In this document: in pieces, positions 35,290 to 48,109 of the stretch
How positions within the stretch are numbered: the first letter of the stretch is position 1
How the letters are laid out: every line of letters begins with the position of its first letter
DNA from: Cordia subcordata
Lineage: Eukaryota; Streptophyta; Magnoliopsida; Boraginales; Cordiaceae
Length of the DNA stretch: 64,000 nucleotides
Reading direction: 5' to 3'
NCBI GenBank assembly: GCA_028554755.1
Contig: JAPTOF010000016.1
Location: 13,071,001 to 13,135,000 of the forward strand
The notes under the pieces: generated by a model
Databases searched by the model: none
The model's input: the letters and a program-made list of their open reading frames with translations, nothing else
What the model was told of the DNA's origin: nothing
Position numbers and translations under genes: made by a program

Positions 35290-36830
35290 CTAATTCAAAG
35301 AGATCTGTGAGAAGTTGACCCTCAAACTTTCTATGAAGTTCAAAGTTCAAACCTCCCAAGGCTAGCTTTATGTACCTTGGTTCGCTTGGCGTATATGGCA
35401 CTTATTACGTCATCTTTTGAAGTGTGCAACAAATTGCTCAACTGATACCCCAGGCGTTTGATAAACTTCCCCAAATCAACAATTGTTACACCAGACTTAA
35501 CGATCATATAAAATTGCTCCTGAAACATTCTTTCCTTGGTAGCCGAACACTGCACAGAATTTGAGTGGAGATTAGCTTACCACTGAAAGAGCAACCCAAT
35601 TAATTAACTTCCAAGGAGCTGCAACTTCATTGCATTGTGCTTTAAATTTTGCAATATGCTCTATGGTAGACACATCATCATCATCACTTGAAAATAATGT
35701 TAACTTTAGAGCCTTAAACCCTCTTGTGAGTGCCATTATTCAATGAATCCATTCTAGGTAAGGTCATCCATGAACCGGCCAATAGTTGATCGCAACCCCA
35801 AGTCCAAGTCATCCCCGAAACATTTTGGCGACCGTGTCCCTTATCACGGCCTGATCCATCTGTGGTCCTGTATAGTTTTGTTGTAGTCTCAGCAGGCCTG
35901 CAGTGTGACCCTGATGGTTTTAAGAATCCTACACTAGAGCTTGTTGCCTCGGTTACCTATGTCGTTGTTAATAAGGAGGCACTAGCACTGGCATAGGATA
36001 TGGTCCTTATTGCGCATATTGCTACTGCGGTTGACCGTAAGCATTTTACCCCCTAGATCCGTAAGCAGGATTTTATTGTCATTTGGAGGTATTGGTACAA
36101 CCAGCACATAATATCATTTAACCAATGGGGCGGCAGGTCGTTGAGAGACTTTGTTGCCCACCTTGCTGAGGTGGATATCCTTAAGGCCAACTGAGAAGAT
36201 TATTCTACGGCAGAGCCTGTGGTGCACTGCTGCAACCCATACAGTCTCTGCAATATTTTAGCATGACAGGATTCCAAAGAGAGACTAGCTGGATGAGGAT
36301 TAAGGATAGCCTTTGTTGGCCTTTTGTCCTAATGATTAAACCATGGGCGGGGATTTGGCAAAAGCTGCTCCCTTAGACTGGGAATGGCATGTGCATTGCC
36401 ATTTATCCGTTGGTTTATATCATGGCACATTTGATCAACTGATAGCCGCACACATCTATCACTTGGTGGCAAATTGCATGGCCGATTTATGGAAATGAGC
36501 CGCATTGTTTTATTAGGTTGCACGGCTCAAATTCTCCATGTGAGCAGCCATACCTCTTGCTTGTTCAACCGCTTTAGTGATCCCTCCATTCTGTTGTTGC
36601 GCACGTCGGTTAGTCAGCACTAACTGTTCCAATAGACCCATCATATCTCAAATGGCCTATTAGTTTTCTTTGCCAAATCAGTTAGTAGAGCTAGAGCAGT
36701 CATCAATTGCTCATGGGATTCCATTGAGACTCTCTCTGATGTACAATCTTGTATCTCAGCTAGGCCTAACCAATGGCTTCTGGAATCTGTTCGACTATTC
36801 TTTCCATTAAACCTACATGAAGATCATCTC
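35290..36830 (-). pseudogene. Ty3-type retrotransposon gag remnant
   Basis: Read on the minus strand from about 36800 down, the frames give an alpha-helical N-terminal part (EQLMTALALLTDLAKK), then QNGGITKAVEQARGMAAHME, and a Q- and P-rich stretch. These are followed by DTVAKMFR, then a gag core MALTRGFKAL...IEHIAKFKAQCNE and TPGVSVEQFVAHFKR / RNKCH. This is the order of plant Ty3 gag proteins that end in GESVEQFVxRF. Frameshifts and stops separate the blocks. No protease or polymerase follows. Confidence 0.65.
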
Positions 36831-36839
36831 CTATCACAT

Positions 36840-37860
36840 GTTCATTTCACTTTCAATCTGACAAAGTCAGAGTAAAAGCATGTTGATCAAATGTTGACAT
36901 AGTAGGGACATGTGAATCTTGACCTATCGAGTGAGAGGTATTGTAAAAGCACCTTCATTATCCGCTTATGTTGCAAGACCCTTATTGCGAGTGTTACATT
37001 TTATATTTACAGTAGGTCCCCACCTAGCGTGCTGAAAATTGTTCGCATGGAAAGATTTCCTCAAGGCCAGATGCACTCAGCTACAGCTTTGACAGACCTT
37101 GTCCTTCTTTGCTAATGACATCACTAAGCCGCGAATTGTCCTCGACCACTTGATGTCTACACAAGCCAACTTCAAATAGGTTCTTTTCTTGACTCAAATG
37201 CGATCCAAGGACTTGTACTGCAGTAGGTACATGGTTATCTTCTTAATCGACTACAGTGTGCTTTTAGAACATGGCATATCAGTAGAGCTTTCAAATTGGC
37301 ACACGCTACAGTGTTTACTGGACTGTTGATAGCTTGTGGTTATTTTCCTTGATCAATTGTAATCAGGAAGTCAAGCACGACACATAACGATGTGCAAGAC
37401 AAGTATGGCACATCAAAAGATTAGTCAAATTGGCACACAAGCTCAACTCGAGGGTTAATGTAATTTATTTGACCAAAGAGCCACGATAACAATCTCTAGT
37501 GCATTTAGAAATAATCTAAGATGACATGATATTACAATTAAGCTACCCTTGATTTTAGTGCTAAATTATGACTAAGAAGCTAAGAAGCTATGATAAGCTA
37601 TGATAAATTAGGATAAAAGGAGATGGACTAGTTGTACGGTGGTAATTGAACCCTTTCCTTGATATTCTTAACCACCTTTTATACTTGAAGCACCTTGAAA
37701 AATCATAACTTCCTCCATGATTCTTGGCACTTCAACAGATTAAATGAATTTTCCTGATTTGGCCACACGACAATACCCTATTCCTCTTATTCGGTTACCT
37801 GTTTTAAATTGCATTAGCAGCATAAGAGATTCTTGTCTTAAAAAATAAATTGTAGCATTT
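36840..37860. other. No recognisable gene
   Basis: Short frames only. The sequence near 37140-37440 has more balanced base composition than its surroundings but shows no coding pattern that I recognise. Confidence 0.45.
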
Positions 37861-37865
37861 TCTTA

Positions 37866-38930
37866 GTGTACACTTGTTCCAACTCTTCCTCAAAACTAGC
37901 TTCATCACGTCCGCCACTTACTAATTCCTCTCTTCCTCTGCATAAACCCACCCCTCCCAAAATCTTTACTCCTGTCTTCTCCATCACCACCGGCACAATC
38001 TCCGCCAATCACTTTGCCATCTCCATCATCCTCACCTACTTAATCTCACCCACCTCCATGTTATTGCATGCACAATCCTCCACCTCCTTCACGCCTTCAC
38101 CTGCTATTCCCGAATACACTTTACCTAATGCCCTCCCACATTAATTTGTGCAAGATTTGTGCGCACTTTTTATAATAACTTAGACTTACCACTATTTTTA
38201 TCATGGATTTAAATATTTTGGGCCAGTTAATTAGATTTAATGTGGGACGCCAATAGTTGAATCTGAGTCGTTATAGGTGGTACTAAGACTGGCTCAACAG
38301 ATTCCATATTGCCTGAGGGTCCTAGACTGTGGTGCTATTATATTTGTGTCGAGCCAAGCCACGATAAGGACGTTGCGTATTTAAAGGACTCTCACATTGG
38401 TTTCATGTGAGATTTGTGTACAGTTTATAATGACTTAAATTCATTACCACTATTATTACAATCTTAAATATTTTGAACCAGTTGCTTAGACTCAATATGA
38501 TAACAAGTTAGTAGTTGGATTCAGGTCACTACACTCCATCTAAACTCCATTTCGTTCTCTTGTTGAACCTCCGCCCCTTTCATCTCCGCCTCCATGTGCA
38601 GAACAAGCATCTTCACCAACATCAACTAAACAAATATGGTATCCTGATCAGTTAGTCCTAAATAAGCTAACAGCTTTCACATTCTCCAACAATCTAAATG
38701 AATCTCCACTGGCCCCAAGTATCATAGCCTCTGCCATCATCATCTTCTCCGCTAAAAAACTCTTTGGTTTTTCAACACCAGTTACACTGGAATCAATAAA
38801 GAAAAGTCTCTTTCCACCAATTCATTCAGTGCTATATATTTCCATTCACTCTATGCTTAAGTGTCCCTTCAACAGAAGAAAGGTGGAGCTACCCTTGATG
38901 GCATTCAAAAGACACCTCAAATAGAGATGC
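37866..38930 (-). pseudogene. Possible broken gene split by a repeat
   Basis: Two segments look protein-like on the minus strand: 38540-38780 (with FLAEKMMMAEAMILGASGDS and LLENVKAVSLF) and 37866-38140 (with GIAGEGVKEVEDC, LAEIVPVVMEKTGVKI and EASFEEELEQV). Each has one or two in-frame stops, and a repeat-bearing insertion (38145-38540) lies between them. The plus strand is also open over both segments, which is expected of a pyrimidine-rich strand, so strand and reality are uncertain. I do not recognise a family. Confidence 0.3.
38145..38535. repeat. Direct repeat of about 130 bp
   Basis: Two copies (about 38145-38280 and 38393-38530) share CACATT..TTTGTG, AGATTTGTG, TTTATAAT..ACTTA, TACCACTATT, TTAAATATTTTG and AGTAGTTG(A/G)ATTC in the same order. 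They flank a short spacer with GTGTCGAGCCAAGCCACGAT. Confidence 0.65.
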
Positions 38931-39473
38931 AACACCTGAGGAAGAAAGGCGACAGGCCAAAGCTTATAACTATGTGCTTTGAGATACATTTTCTTTTACG
39001 CTCGCTTTCACGTTTCATGCTCTGCAATATATCTTTTACTGTAGTTTTTCTATTGGTCTCAAAAGCTCGGCAACAATATATCCATAAAATATCTGCTGAA
39101 TGATCATGTTGAAGACAACAGTTTTAGAGATTTGAACAAACTTATTCAAGTTCTTGGAAAGTCAAAGCAATATGTTGTATTAGAATACATTGTAGCAGTA
39201 CACGATTGTGGTAAAACTCATTTGCATTTCAGGCATTTACTCAACCAAGGTTCTTGCACATAAAATCAGCTCATCTATTACTATTTTATCAATTTCCAAA
39301 GACAACTAAGAGACACTAGAAAAGTAAAAAGGAAGACTTTACCGACAGATCTGAACCGCAAGCCAATGACTTTTATATTTATTCGCTTAAGAAAATGTCA
39401 AGTACTTGAGCTTCCTTGCATAAGAGGCCATAAGCTGATACAGCTTCATCCCTTTCAAGAAAACAGAACGGTG

Positions 39474-40813
39474 TTACATGCATGATTTACATTCATTTGT
39501 CCAGACGAGGGCCATGATGGTCTGATCCTCGCTGCGCTCTTGAATTCCAAGCATTATTTGCCCAGCAAAGTCAGCTCCCTTGCTAATCTGCTTAAAGTAG
39601 AAAAAGAGCCTGGAATTAATTTGTCAAGCACTGTGCTCCATAGTTCATTTTCACATCAAAGGTAAGGGTACAATTAGCTGAAATTTTAAGTTATAACCAA
39701 GCGCATGATTATTTGATTCATTAAAATTGTGACTGAGCTGTCAACTGCATGGAGAATATGCTGCATAGTCCCCGAAACATTTACGAGACATACCAACTAA
39801 AATACACACCCAACTATCGTCCTCGATTGATTCAAACCTTGAGCTTGCATATGGAGATTAATCTTTTACATCTGTAATCTAGTTTAATTGGTTTGAATCA
39901 TCTGACTACAAGAATAATGAGGAAAAGACACATATTTCACATCATAAGCAGTTGGATGTAAATAAGGAATATGCCCCAAGTTAGCAGTCTTGTTGAAGCA
40001 GCTAAAAGATACAAGCTCTGCAGAGGAGTCCAATTACTTTGAAGGCCAGAATAAAAGAGAGAAGGTGAAAGATCAAGTAGTGAATGACAAAGACATCCAT
40101 AAGCTATCCCTTGCAAACCCACTTTGACTGGAAACATAGTATAATGTCTTCAAGTTTCTCCTACCCAGAAAGAAAAATTGTTAAAAAGAGATTTTTATCT
40201 CCAAAAGGATCTTCAAGCTGTAATTATCCAGCCGCCGACATGTTCTCCCCAACCAACTCAACTGGCCACTTGGTGCTCCACAAAATGTTTCTCCCCTGCA
40301 CCCCTTATGGTGCGCTAGTATGTCATGCTGCTTGTAACAACAGGCCCCTCCTAAACTTGTAAATATTTTGACAAGCAATTGGATATTAGGAAACTAATGC
40401 AATGAATAAGTCCTCATTCTCAGGTGTCTCAGCCATACACATGTTACACCACTAGAGAGGTCTCTGAAGAGAGATTTAGATTGCCACGAACTCCCATACA
40501 TAAAGAGACTAATATCAAGATCAAATAGACCATCTAGCAGTAATCATATGCACCTTGCAAGGCAAAAGATAGCTCACCCGGCCAAGTTTTTTGAATCCGA
40601 GTATGATGAGGAGACCAAATTTTTTAGCAGGTGGCTTCCAATTTTGGCATATTTTCCACTCTCAGTGGTTCGAACATAATCTTTCATGACTGTACAGAAA
40701 GAATAAAGCATAAATTTATATAACATCAAGACAAAAATATGAAGGTGAAATCTAGCTTTCGCACTAGAGAGCTCTTTCTGCCACATATATTCAGATGAAT
40801 GGAAGTCCCTCAA
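39474..40813 (-). other. Unassigned exon-like segments
   Basis: Two minus-strand segments have good splice signals and coding character. One (40689-40578) sits between a CTGTACAG acceptor and a GG/GTGAGC donor and reads MKDYVRTTESGKYAKIG and HLLKNLVSS. The other (39587-39474), after a pyrimidine-rich tract and TAAGCAG acceptor, reads ISKGADFAGQIMLGIQERSE and ends at a stop after CKSCM. A helical piece (YMWQKELSSAKARF) lies near 40780-40735. I could not join them into one gene: the phases do not close directly. I know no family for them. They may be exons of a small gene with pieces I missed, or remnants. Confidence 0.3.
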
Positions 40814-41671
40814 GTTGGCCCTTCCAAATTGACTACACTATCTAGTTTTGAACAATTCTTTATATATTTCATATACTTACTCATTTTGATAGGACAATTC
40901 GTTAATATATCCAATTTAATGAATAGGTTTTTTGTTTTATGGTTACAGGATTCACTGAATGCAAGAACAGTCATTCAGTATGCATTTTCTTAGTTCAATT
41001 ATGATTAAGCCAGTTGAAAAGGCCAACTTGAGAGGCAGCTGGATCCTATTATTATCATCTTTGTGATTTAAAGAAAAATTAAAGGTACATTTAAAGATTA
41101 GCTGAATAACCTGTCTCCATCTTCACTTATGCACGTGGTTTATAGTATTTTGCAATTATCAAGCAGCACAGAAGCAATCATGGTTTCTTTTTCTCTGCAT
41201 TGCAAATGCCAATAGTTTTTTGTTGTAAATGAGAAGAAAGATGGATTGACACAAGATGATATAGTGAGAGGAAAATGGCTATTTGCTAGATATAAAAAGT
41301 CACCATAAGCAAATAATAACAAAAAAGAGATCTAACACTAAATTAATCATCTTTTGGAATTGATTGCTATCGTATCTCACAGAACGAGAATGGAAAAAGA
41401 AGTGGAGTTATTGAGAGCGCTATCAAGCATGACGAAATGTACCTCTGCTGAAGAACTCAAGCTTCATATGAGCCTCGGATCTGCTGATGCAGGCCACTTT
41501 CTCACTATAACTTTTATGGACCAAGTCATTAACTATAATTTCATCGTGGAAGATTGCTTGAGAAATCGGTCAAACAGCTTCTGCTAATGGCGCAATTTAT
41601 CTTCCTTTTAATGGCCTGATCAATGGAATTGTTGAAAAGGCAGGAAATTATCAGGCATTAAAAAGTTTGCA

Positions 41672-44600
41672 TCAGGAGGTAAAAGGCTGCAGCAACCCAC
41701 TGTTGGACAAGTCTTCCAAGCTTTTGATATCCTGTTGTAAGCGTGTTACGTGCAAGAAGGCATGTTCAAGAACTAGCGGATCATCTGGCATTTTTTGCAG
41801 AAGGTTAAGCAAGGCCTCTCTGTAAAGTTGAGAGACTAATAAGGGCCTAGCAACCTGCTGATTTCTAGAAAGGATTGCCACCTTAATAACATGCTTACAT
41901 AAATTCCCTGACCTTGACCACATGCAGTCACAGAATGCAAACTCCGAGCCAGGGTTCCACATAGTATACACCACACTTCTGTCTGCCCGCGAAAAAATTT
42001 TTGCAAAGAGATTTTCCACTTCAAATACCACATCAACATCTGGGATCTGCATTGCCAGATACCAAGAGTTGGTTGAAGCAGATCCCTCTCCCTGATTCTC
42101 AAAATGCCCAGTCTCCATTTTATATTGATCAATCCAATACAGGGATACAAACTCAGTTGTTAATAAATGGACCAACCAGTCAATTCTTTGCAAGGAATTG
42201 GTGTCTTGGTTACCAAGTATCTTGAGTTTCAACCTTAGGTGATATGACTCAATTGAAGCAGAAGGCTCTAGACTTGCCAAAGGGACCATTCTTGTGCAAT
42301 TGACCAACACATCTGAATGACAAGATATCAGTTAAAGTCAATTCTTGTTCATGAAATTAAACCACAGTTTCCGCCTGATTAAGGTTTGAGATGGAAAAGT
42401 GTGGCAACTAACAAGGTTTAAGTATCGAAATATCTGCAGCAGATTTTCTTTTACTGAAATCAGAATAAGTCAGAAAGCAGCAGAAAAGTTACCTATTTTT
42501 TCCATCCAATGGCTCCTGAAATGATCCATGAACTCCTGCTGGTCGACATAGATTTGCATAAACTCTTCGATTGCTTCTATAGTACCAGTCCCACTTCTTG
42601 AACAATGCAACACTCTGCCTAAATGCTTAAACATCTCTCTTTGTACATCAAAGCTGCAGCATCTTTTCAGAAGGCTTTTATACCAGCTACGACGAACATG
42701 CCAAAGGCAAAATTGAACCTGACACTGAAAAGCCTCTCTGCAAATCAAGAGCTCGAGATCAAATCTGTTCACTCTCCAAATAAACTAGTCTCAGAAATAA
42801 GACCTAAACAATAATTTATCAACTTACTGTATGAAAGAAGCATCATAACAAGGATCATCAATTATAAACACATTAGGTTTCCACCTGGGATCCATGGATT
42901 TGACCCTCTCAACAAGGATAGCCATACATTGATGCATTTTGTCACCAGAAGAGCTAAAAGAAATGACCCAGGCAACTGGAACTGCATTCCTTGATGAGTC
43001 AAATACGAGCAAGGAGCAAAGCCAATACTGTTACAGACATGAGGCTGAAGAAATGAACATTCTGATTTATCATCTCACATATGGCGCAGAACACTTTGAA
43101 ATAAATGCAAAGAAAATTGCAAATTTGTACTATATGGACCAACTCTTCATTTATCTATGCATTATGTTAATCGTTTGCCACCAAATATCGAGCTCAGTGG
43201 CATAGAGAGCAAAAGAATAGGTATTTAGAGATTATGTATTCTCCATTTTCATTGCTAAAATACTTGGCATACTTTCATGTATTTTGAAGGGTAATTAAAG
43301 GGTTCTTTTCTTATTTTTCCCTTCATAGGTGATGGAGTAGAGACTTGAGGGAGAATTTCTTGCTCGTGCAGTACATATTGATGCATGATCATGGGCATTG
43401 AGGTGCAAATTTGACCAAAAACCATATTCAAAGAGGTGAAAAACATTCTGGATGTTACTTATAACTAACACACTATGACAAAAATTGCTTTCCCTACTTA
43501 TCACTCCCACATCATAATCTTTTTCTTCTACTTCCCATTTTTCCCTACTGTTTGGTGCCCACTTCTCCAGTCACACCAGTGGGTCAATCTACTTTGCAGA
43601 ATACACCAGAAAAGAGGATAAAGGGGGAAAAAGTCGTGGAATTTAATTTAAGTCCAAGTCAAGCTTTGACACAATTTCCCAAATAGGAAGTGAGCAAAAT
43701 TGGTAAGTAGAGGAAAAAATAAAAACACACAGAACCTTGAGTTTCTTCAAGCTGCATGCCGAATGGGATGCTATGTAACCATTGCGTCCATAATGAAGCA
43801 TCTGCTGCAGCTGCCAATCTGTCTGTATTCCTAATATAAATGGTTCTGAACTAGACCTCTCTTGGATGAAAAAAACTTGCTTACGGTGGTGTTGCACCCA
43901 CATCTTCACACTGCACTCATCATTGACATGTAACTCATGGGAGGAGTTGCTTATAAGCCTTTCCATGTTCCGGACATCATTACGAGTAAGAAAATCATCA
44001 CGATTTTGGGGACCTCCATGCCTCTGCACCTCCTCCAAATGATGCTGTAAGATATTATCCACAGATATTCCAACATAAAGCATGGACATTACTTTTTGAC
44101 GTAATTCCTCTGAAATTCGAGGAGCATACATGGCTCTTGTTCCTACAGCAGCCCGATCAAGCACTCCATGACATGGAGCTCCAGTTCTATCAACATGGTT
44201 TTGCTGATTGTAGATTATAAGAGCAAGGAGGGGGCGAGTGTATAAGCGTTTGACAGTAAAATGGCAAAGGCATCCCCTCATCATGTGACGTCTTCCAGGC
44301 CTGCTTCCCTTACCTGAAGCAGGTTTTATGTTTGAGTTGTCCACTGTACTGGAGTCACTATCCCTGTAGTCTTCAGGACCATAGGAGCACCAATATCTAA
44401 AAGGGCCCAGAAAAACATATCTTTAAGTGTTTCTTCCAACATACAATTTGCTGATAACTGCCTAAGATGTTAGACAGAAAGTTTTCACCCAATATAAGAA
44501 CCCCAATATTGGCACGAGAAAAAGGTGTAAGTCAGACTGCTGTATGTCCAAGATAAAAGAAGTGAGAGCAAGAATCAGGAACATGATTTATGTACTGCGT

Positions 44601-45036
44601 ATTGGGGATGATTAAAGGAAAATTTCAAAATAGAAAAGGAAGATTGAGGTGGCACAATCATCTTCATTATACAAAAGAACATAGAACGAACAAGGATCAA
44701 CATACAGTGTATGTTCAAGGCACAATCATCTTCATTATACAAAAGAAGATAAAAGTTACAAGGATTGACATACAGTGTATATTCAAGGTAACCATCAATT
44801 CTGGGTTTCTTCACACTCCCTTCAGGCCTCTTTCTTCTTGATTCAATGCGAAAGCTAGCAGGGCATTCTGCATTACTAGATTCACCTTTCACAAAATCAT
44901 CTACTCGAGCAAATGGAATGAGAGCAATATTATCACCACCTTGACGACCTCCTTCTACTCTCACCCAGTTTAGATGAGCTGCAGAAAATTCCACACGTGG
45001 AGGATCTTGCACTGGAAGACTTAATATGTCTTCCAT
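41672..45036 (-). CDS. SWIM zinc-finger protein derived from a Mutator-like transposase
   Basis: Five coding exons close in phase: 45036-44774, 44396-43736, 43027-42828, 42737-42493 and 42312-41672, giving 2,010 nt and 669 residues. Residues 1-87 are a conserved N-terminal block (LPVQDPP, WVRVEGGRQGGDNIALIPFA). About 309-460 are the MULE transposase core (LLVFDSSRNAVPVAWVIS, VFIIDDP, and the CxxH motif in FCLWHVRRSW). Residues 584-597 are the SWIM finger, with spacing CxC-x8-CxH (CDCMWSRSGNLCKH). The plan matches plant proteins annotated as SWIM zinc finger family, such as Arabidopsis At1g60560. They are single genes without TIRs, so this is best read as a domesticated transposase. It may bind DNA in the nucleus; its role is unknown. 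An in-frame stop just above the ATG fixes the start. There are no breaks. Confidence 0.9.
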
Positions 45037-45045
45037 TCTTGGAAT

Positions 45046-46015
45046 CTAGATGAATATCACGTGAAGACAGATGAAGAAACATTAGGAGAACTTAAACTCT
45101 AGCTACTTTTCGATCACTAACATCGTATTATATAAGAGCTCAAACTGTATTGCAATAATAACGTGACTGTTCTACAGCCAGGAAAAACCAGACTGCAAAG
45201 TGAAAGGTATGCAGATAGAACTACTCCCTCATATTTAAAATCTCAATCACTTATAACTTAGCTAAGCTTCTAATATTGACCAATCAATTACAATAGAAAA
45301 CCATTCTTAGAGTAGCAATGCTTCCTGCATAACAAACATGGATGTAGCACAAAACACACACTCCAAGAAGGCTAAAAAGCCAATCCAAACAGGTCACCAA
45401 TCCCTCAAAGGTGCAGACAAGAAACACTACCCAATATGACTTGTCCATCTTTTGTTCTAGATACTGAACATAAACTGTAGATCAGAACATTAAGCAAATT
45501 GCATGTATAGCAAAGTGATGAATAAACTCAGATAGCAAATTATACATATCATATCATAACCAAGAAACAAGGAGGAAGACAAAGGAGCCTCAGCATGTTG
45601 ATAAAGTTGTACTGTCTGATTCAAAGTTCAGAACCTTAACTAAATATTGTACCTTTGCAGTGCAATATTACAGACAAGAACATACTATAGTAGAAAGATT
45701 AACTAAAGATTGTACCTTTGCATCATGAACCTTCATGTTTCTCATTAATCTTGAAAACTAAGACACACCCGTTACACTATATACTAAAATCTGCTGAGGC
45801 CAAAAAAAAAAAACAAAAAGAAAAAAGAGCACAAATGATTAAAACCCAGAAAAGAAAATCCTTGAAAGAACCAAAAAAACAAGTAAATAAATGGAAAAGT
45901 CAAACCAAAAGCAAGAAAGGTACATAATTTCTAACTGAACTGAGAGAAACTCTGATGTAACACAAGACACGGATGAAATTAGAGCTCTGGGTTCAGGTTT
46001 TGTGGGTTTTGACGT
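45046..46015 (-). other. Probable 5'-UTR exon and intron of the SWIM gene
   Basis: Minus-strand reading shows a CATCTAG acceptor 9 nt before the ATG (exon edge at 45045) and a possible donor AT/GTACCT near 45923. That leaves a non-coding first exon of about 90 nt ending at 45924. The intron of about 0.88 kb shows no coding exon. Confidence 0.4.
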
Positions 46016-46043
46016 TTTGTAAATTAGTATTCAACCCCTTATT

Positions 46044-46053
46044 AATTTTATAG
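46044..46053 (-). promoter_or_regulatory. Candidate TATA box of the SWIM gene
   Basis: The minus strand reads CTATAAAATT about 30 bp above the inferred first exon. The surroundings are AT-rich, so this is a weak call. Confidence 0.4.
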
Positions 46054-46180
46054 AATAAGGTTGGAAAGCAATACTATAAATTGCAATATTAAGTATACAA
46101 TATTTACAATTCAAAAATAAATATATAATTGTGTAAATAAGCAATAGTATACCGAATATTTATAAGGAAAACACAGAAGG

Positions 46181-46405
46181 GTTAAATGATATTAGTGCAA
46201 CATAGTTTGGATAAGCCATTAAATGTAAATTATAAGGCTGTGTATTCTTTATTATGAATTTAGTCCAGTTTTACTCTACCTAGTAAGGAAAAAATATTTA
46301 AGAGTGAAATGATATTAGTTTAACATAGTTTGAATAAGGCATTAAATGTAAATTTTATGTAATGTTGTTCATTCTTTATTATGAATTTAGTCCAATTTTA
46401 CTCTA
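46181..46405. repeat. Promoter-proximal tandem duplication, 123-bp period
   Basis: Two adjacent copies share AAATGATATTAGT, AACATAGTTTG, CATTAAATGTAAATT, and TTCTTTATTATGAATTTAGT followed by CCA(G/A)TTTTACTCTA. They lie about 130-360 bp upstream of the candidate TATA box of the SWIM gene. Confidence 0.85.
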
Positions 46406-46409
46406 ACTT

Positions 46410-47799
46410 TATGTAAACCAATAAATTATATTATTAAATTTTGTTTTTCAATCCCACTCCTATGAGATTTGAATTCGTATTAAATAATCTTAGTTTTTAT
46501 TTTAGATCATTCAAATAAAAATTAAATGTATTTGAAATGTATGAAAATGTGAAAAAGAATAAATTACTCACATATAACTAAATCTACAATAGGATCAATA
46601 TTAAAAAAATTAAAAAGTACTTTATTTTTTGTACTTAAGAACTTAATCGTTGATTAGTTTCGTACAAACATCATCGCATCATCTTGCACAATAATGGACT
46701 CGTAATGTTCATCCTACGAAGTCCGTACATAATAAATAAGTATTTTTTTTCCCCTTCCAAAAAAGAGTCTTACTCTATGCACAACAACCATTAGAAGAGA
46801 AGGAACAAAATTGAAAAAATAAAAATAAAAAGAGCCTGGCAACAACGGTATGTAAATAAACTCATACTTCCTAAGAACTAAGGCTAAGTGGGTTAATTAT
46901 ACATGGTAATATTCATAGTCATGATTCATGACAACAGGGACAACGCTAGCTTATTCCAAGGGGGTTCAAGGTGAACCCACTGAAACTTTTAGAAAACTTA
47001 TACATATAGATATTAATATATTTAATATACATTTGACATCATTAAGAAAAGTAAAATGAACCCACTGTTAAAACGCTTAAACAAATGAAACAAAGACAAT
47101 CTTTTTTGTTTGAACCGCAATGATATATTTTTTTTACATAAAAAGAAGTTAATTTGTTTAGCTTATTTTTACCACTTAGAATTTTCTTCGGTGGATGTTT
47201 TGGCACCTGAAAATAAGTTTGATACTTGTATTACTGATGTGTATTGATGTAGTAAATTCAGTAATTTGAAGAGGATCAATGTATCTTACAGGAAATTGGT
47301 TGAAATAAAGAAAAAAATCCTGTATTTTTTATTTTATTTGTTAGTCAAATTAGTATTGGTTTTGTCAGTTGCAATTGTAATTGTTTTTTAATTAAGAAAA
47401 GCATTTGTTTTACCATGAATATTGTGAAAAATCGATTGAAAAATTGAGTGGGAGATAATAAACAATTATTTGGTTACTCCCATTGAAAATGATCTATTTG
47501 ACATGTTGACAATGAAACAACTATACAATACTTTTAAAATATAAAACTTAGTAAAAAAAAACAATTGTAATAACTTTTATTTTTGTAAAAAATTCAAACT
47601 TTTGGATGTTGCAATCGATCTTATACTGACCCCAGGGAGAACTTTTTTTGGCTACGTCTCTACATGACAAATCGATAGCTAGATAAGCAGTTGTGTGGCT
47701 TAATAGGAGGGTTCCATCTAAGGCGTGAAGTAGGAAAGGCAACTGGTTATTGTTTTAGTATATTTAGATAGATAGATATGGGACAAAGAGTTAATTGAT

Positions 47800-47831
<32 letters not shown>

Positions 47832-48030
47832 TTATATTTCCACAGACATCCAAAGGGGATATGTTTTACTGTCTTGATAATAGTACAAAGTTATTAAATC
47901 TACGATTGGTAAATTTTAGAACATGAAATTGGTACTTGTGATTGCTCTCATGAATAGGTGGAAGTTCATGCTTCTCAATATATTGTGTTTTATTTTTAAT
48001 TGTTCTACAAAGCATTAAACATCAACTAGT
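46410..48030. other. Gene-free intergenic DNA
   Basis: No gene is seen. There is a (TA)n run at 47800-47826. A 'GGGGGTTCAAGGTGAACCCA' near-palindrome at 46959-46980 is typical of the end of small DNA elements, but I could not find its partner. Confidence 0.45.
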
Positions 48031-48109
48031 AAAGAGAGTCCTTATTTAAGTAGATCCTATTATTAATATCCCTTTGCCTACTCTAGATGCTTATCCTATT
48101 CAAAATATT

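Noticed and set aside
40084..40378. Overlapping plus and minus frames of 92 and 65 residues
   Set aside because: Neither has a family pattern or splice signals that join to the neighbouring exon-like segments.
44575..44773. Extension of the first SWIM-gene exon as a 153-residue frame
   Set aside because: The frame runs into intron 1. The GTATGT donor at 44773 joins in phase to the exon at 44396 and restores the family sequence EYTLYWCSYGPEDY.
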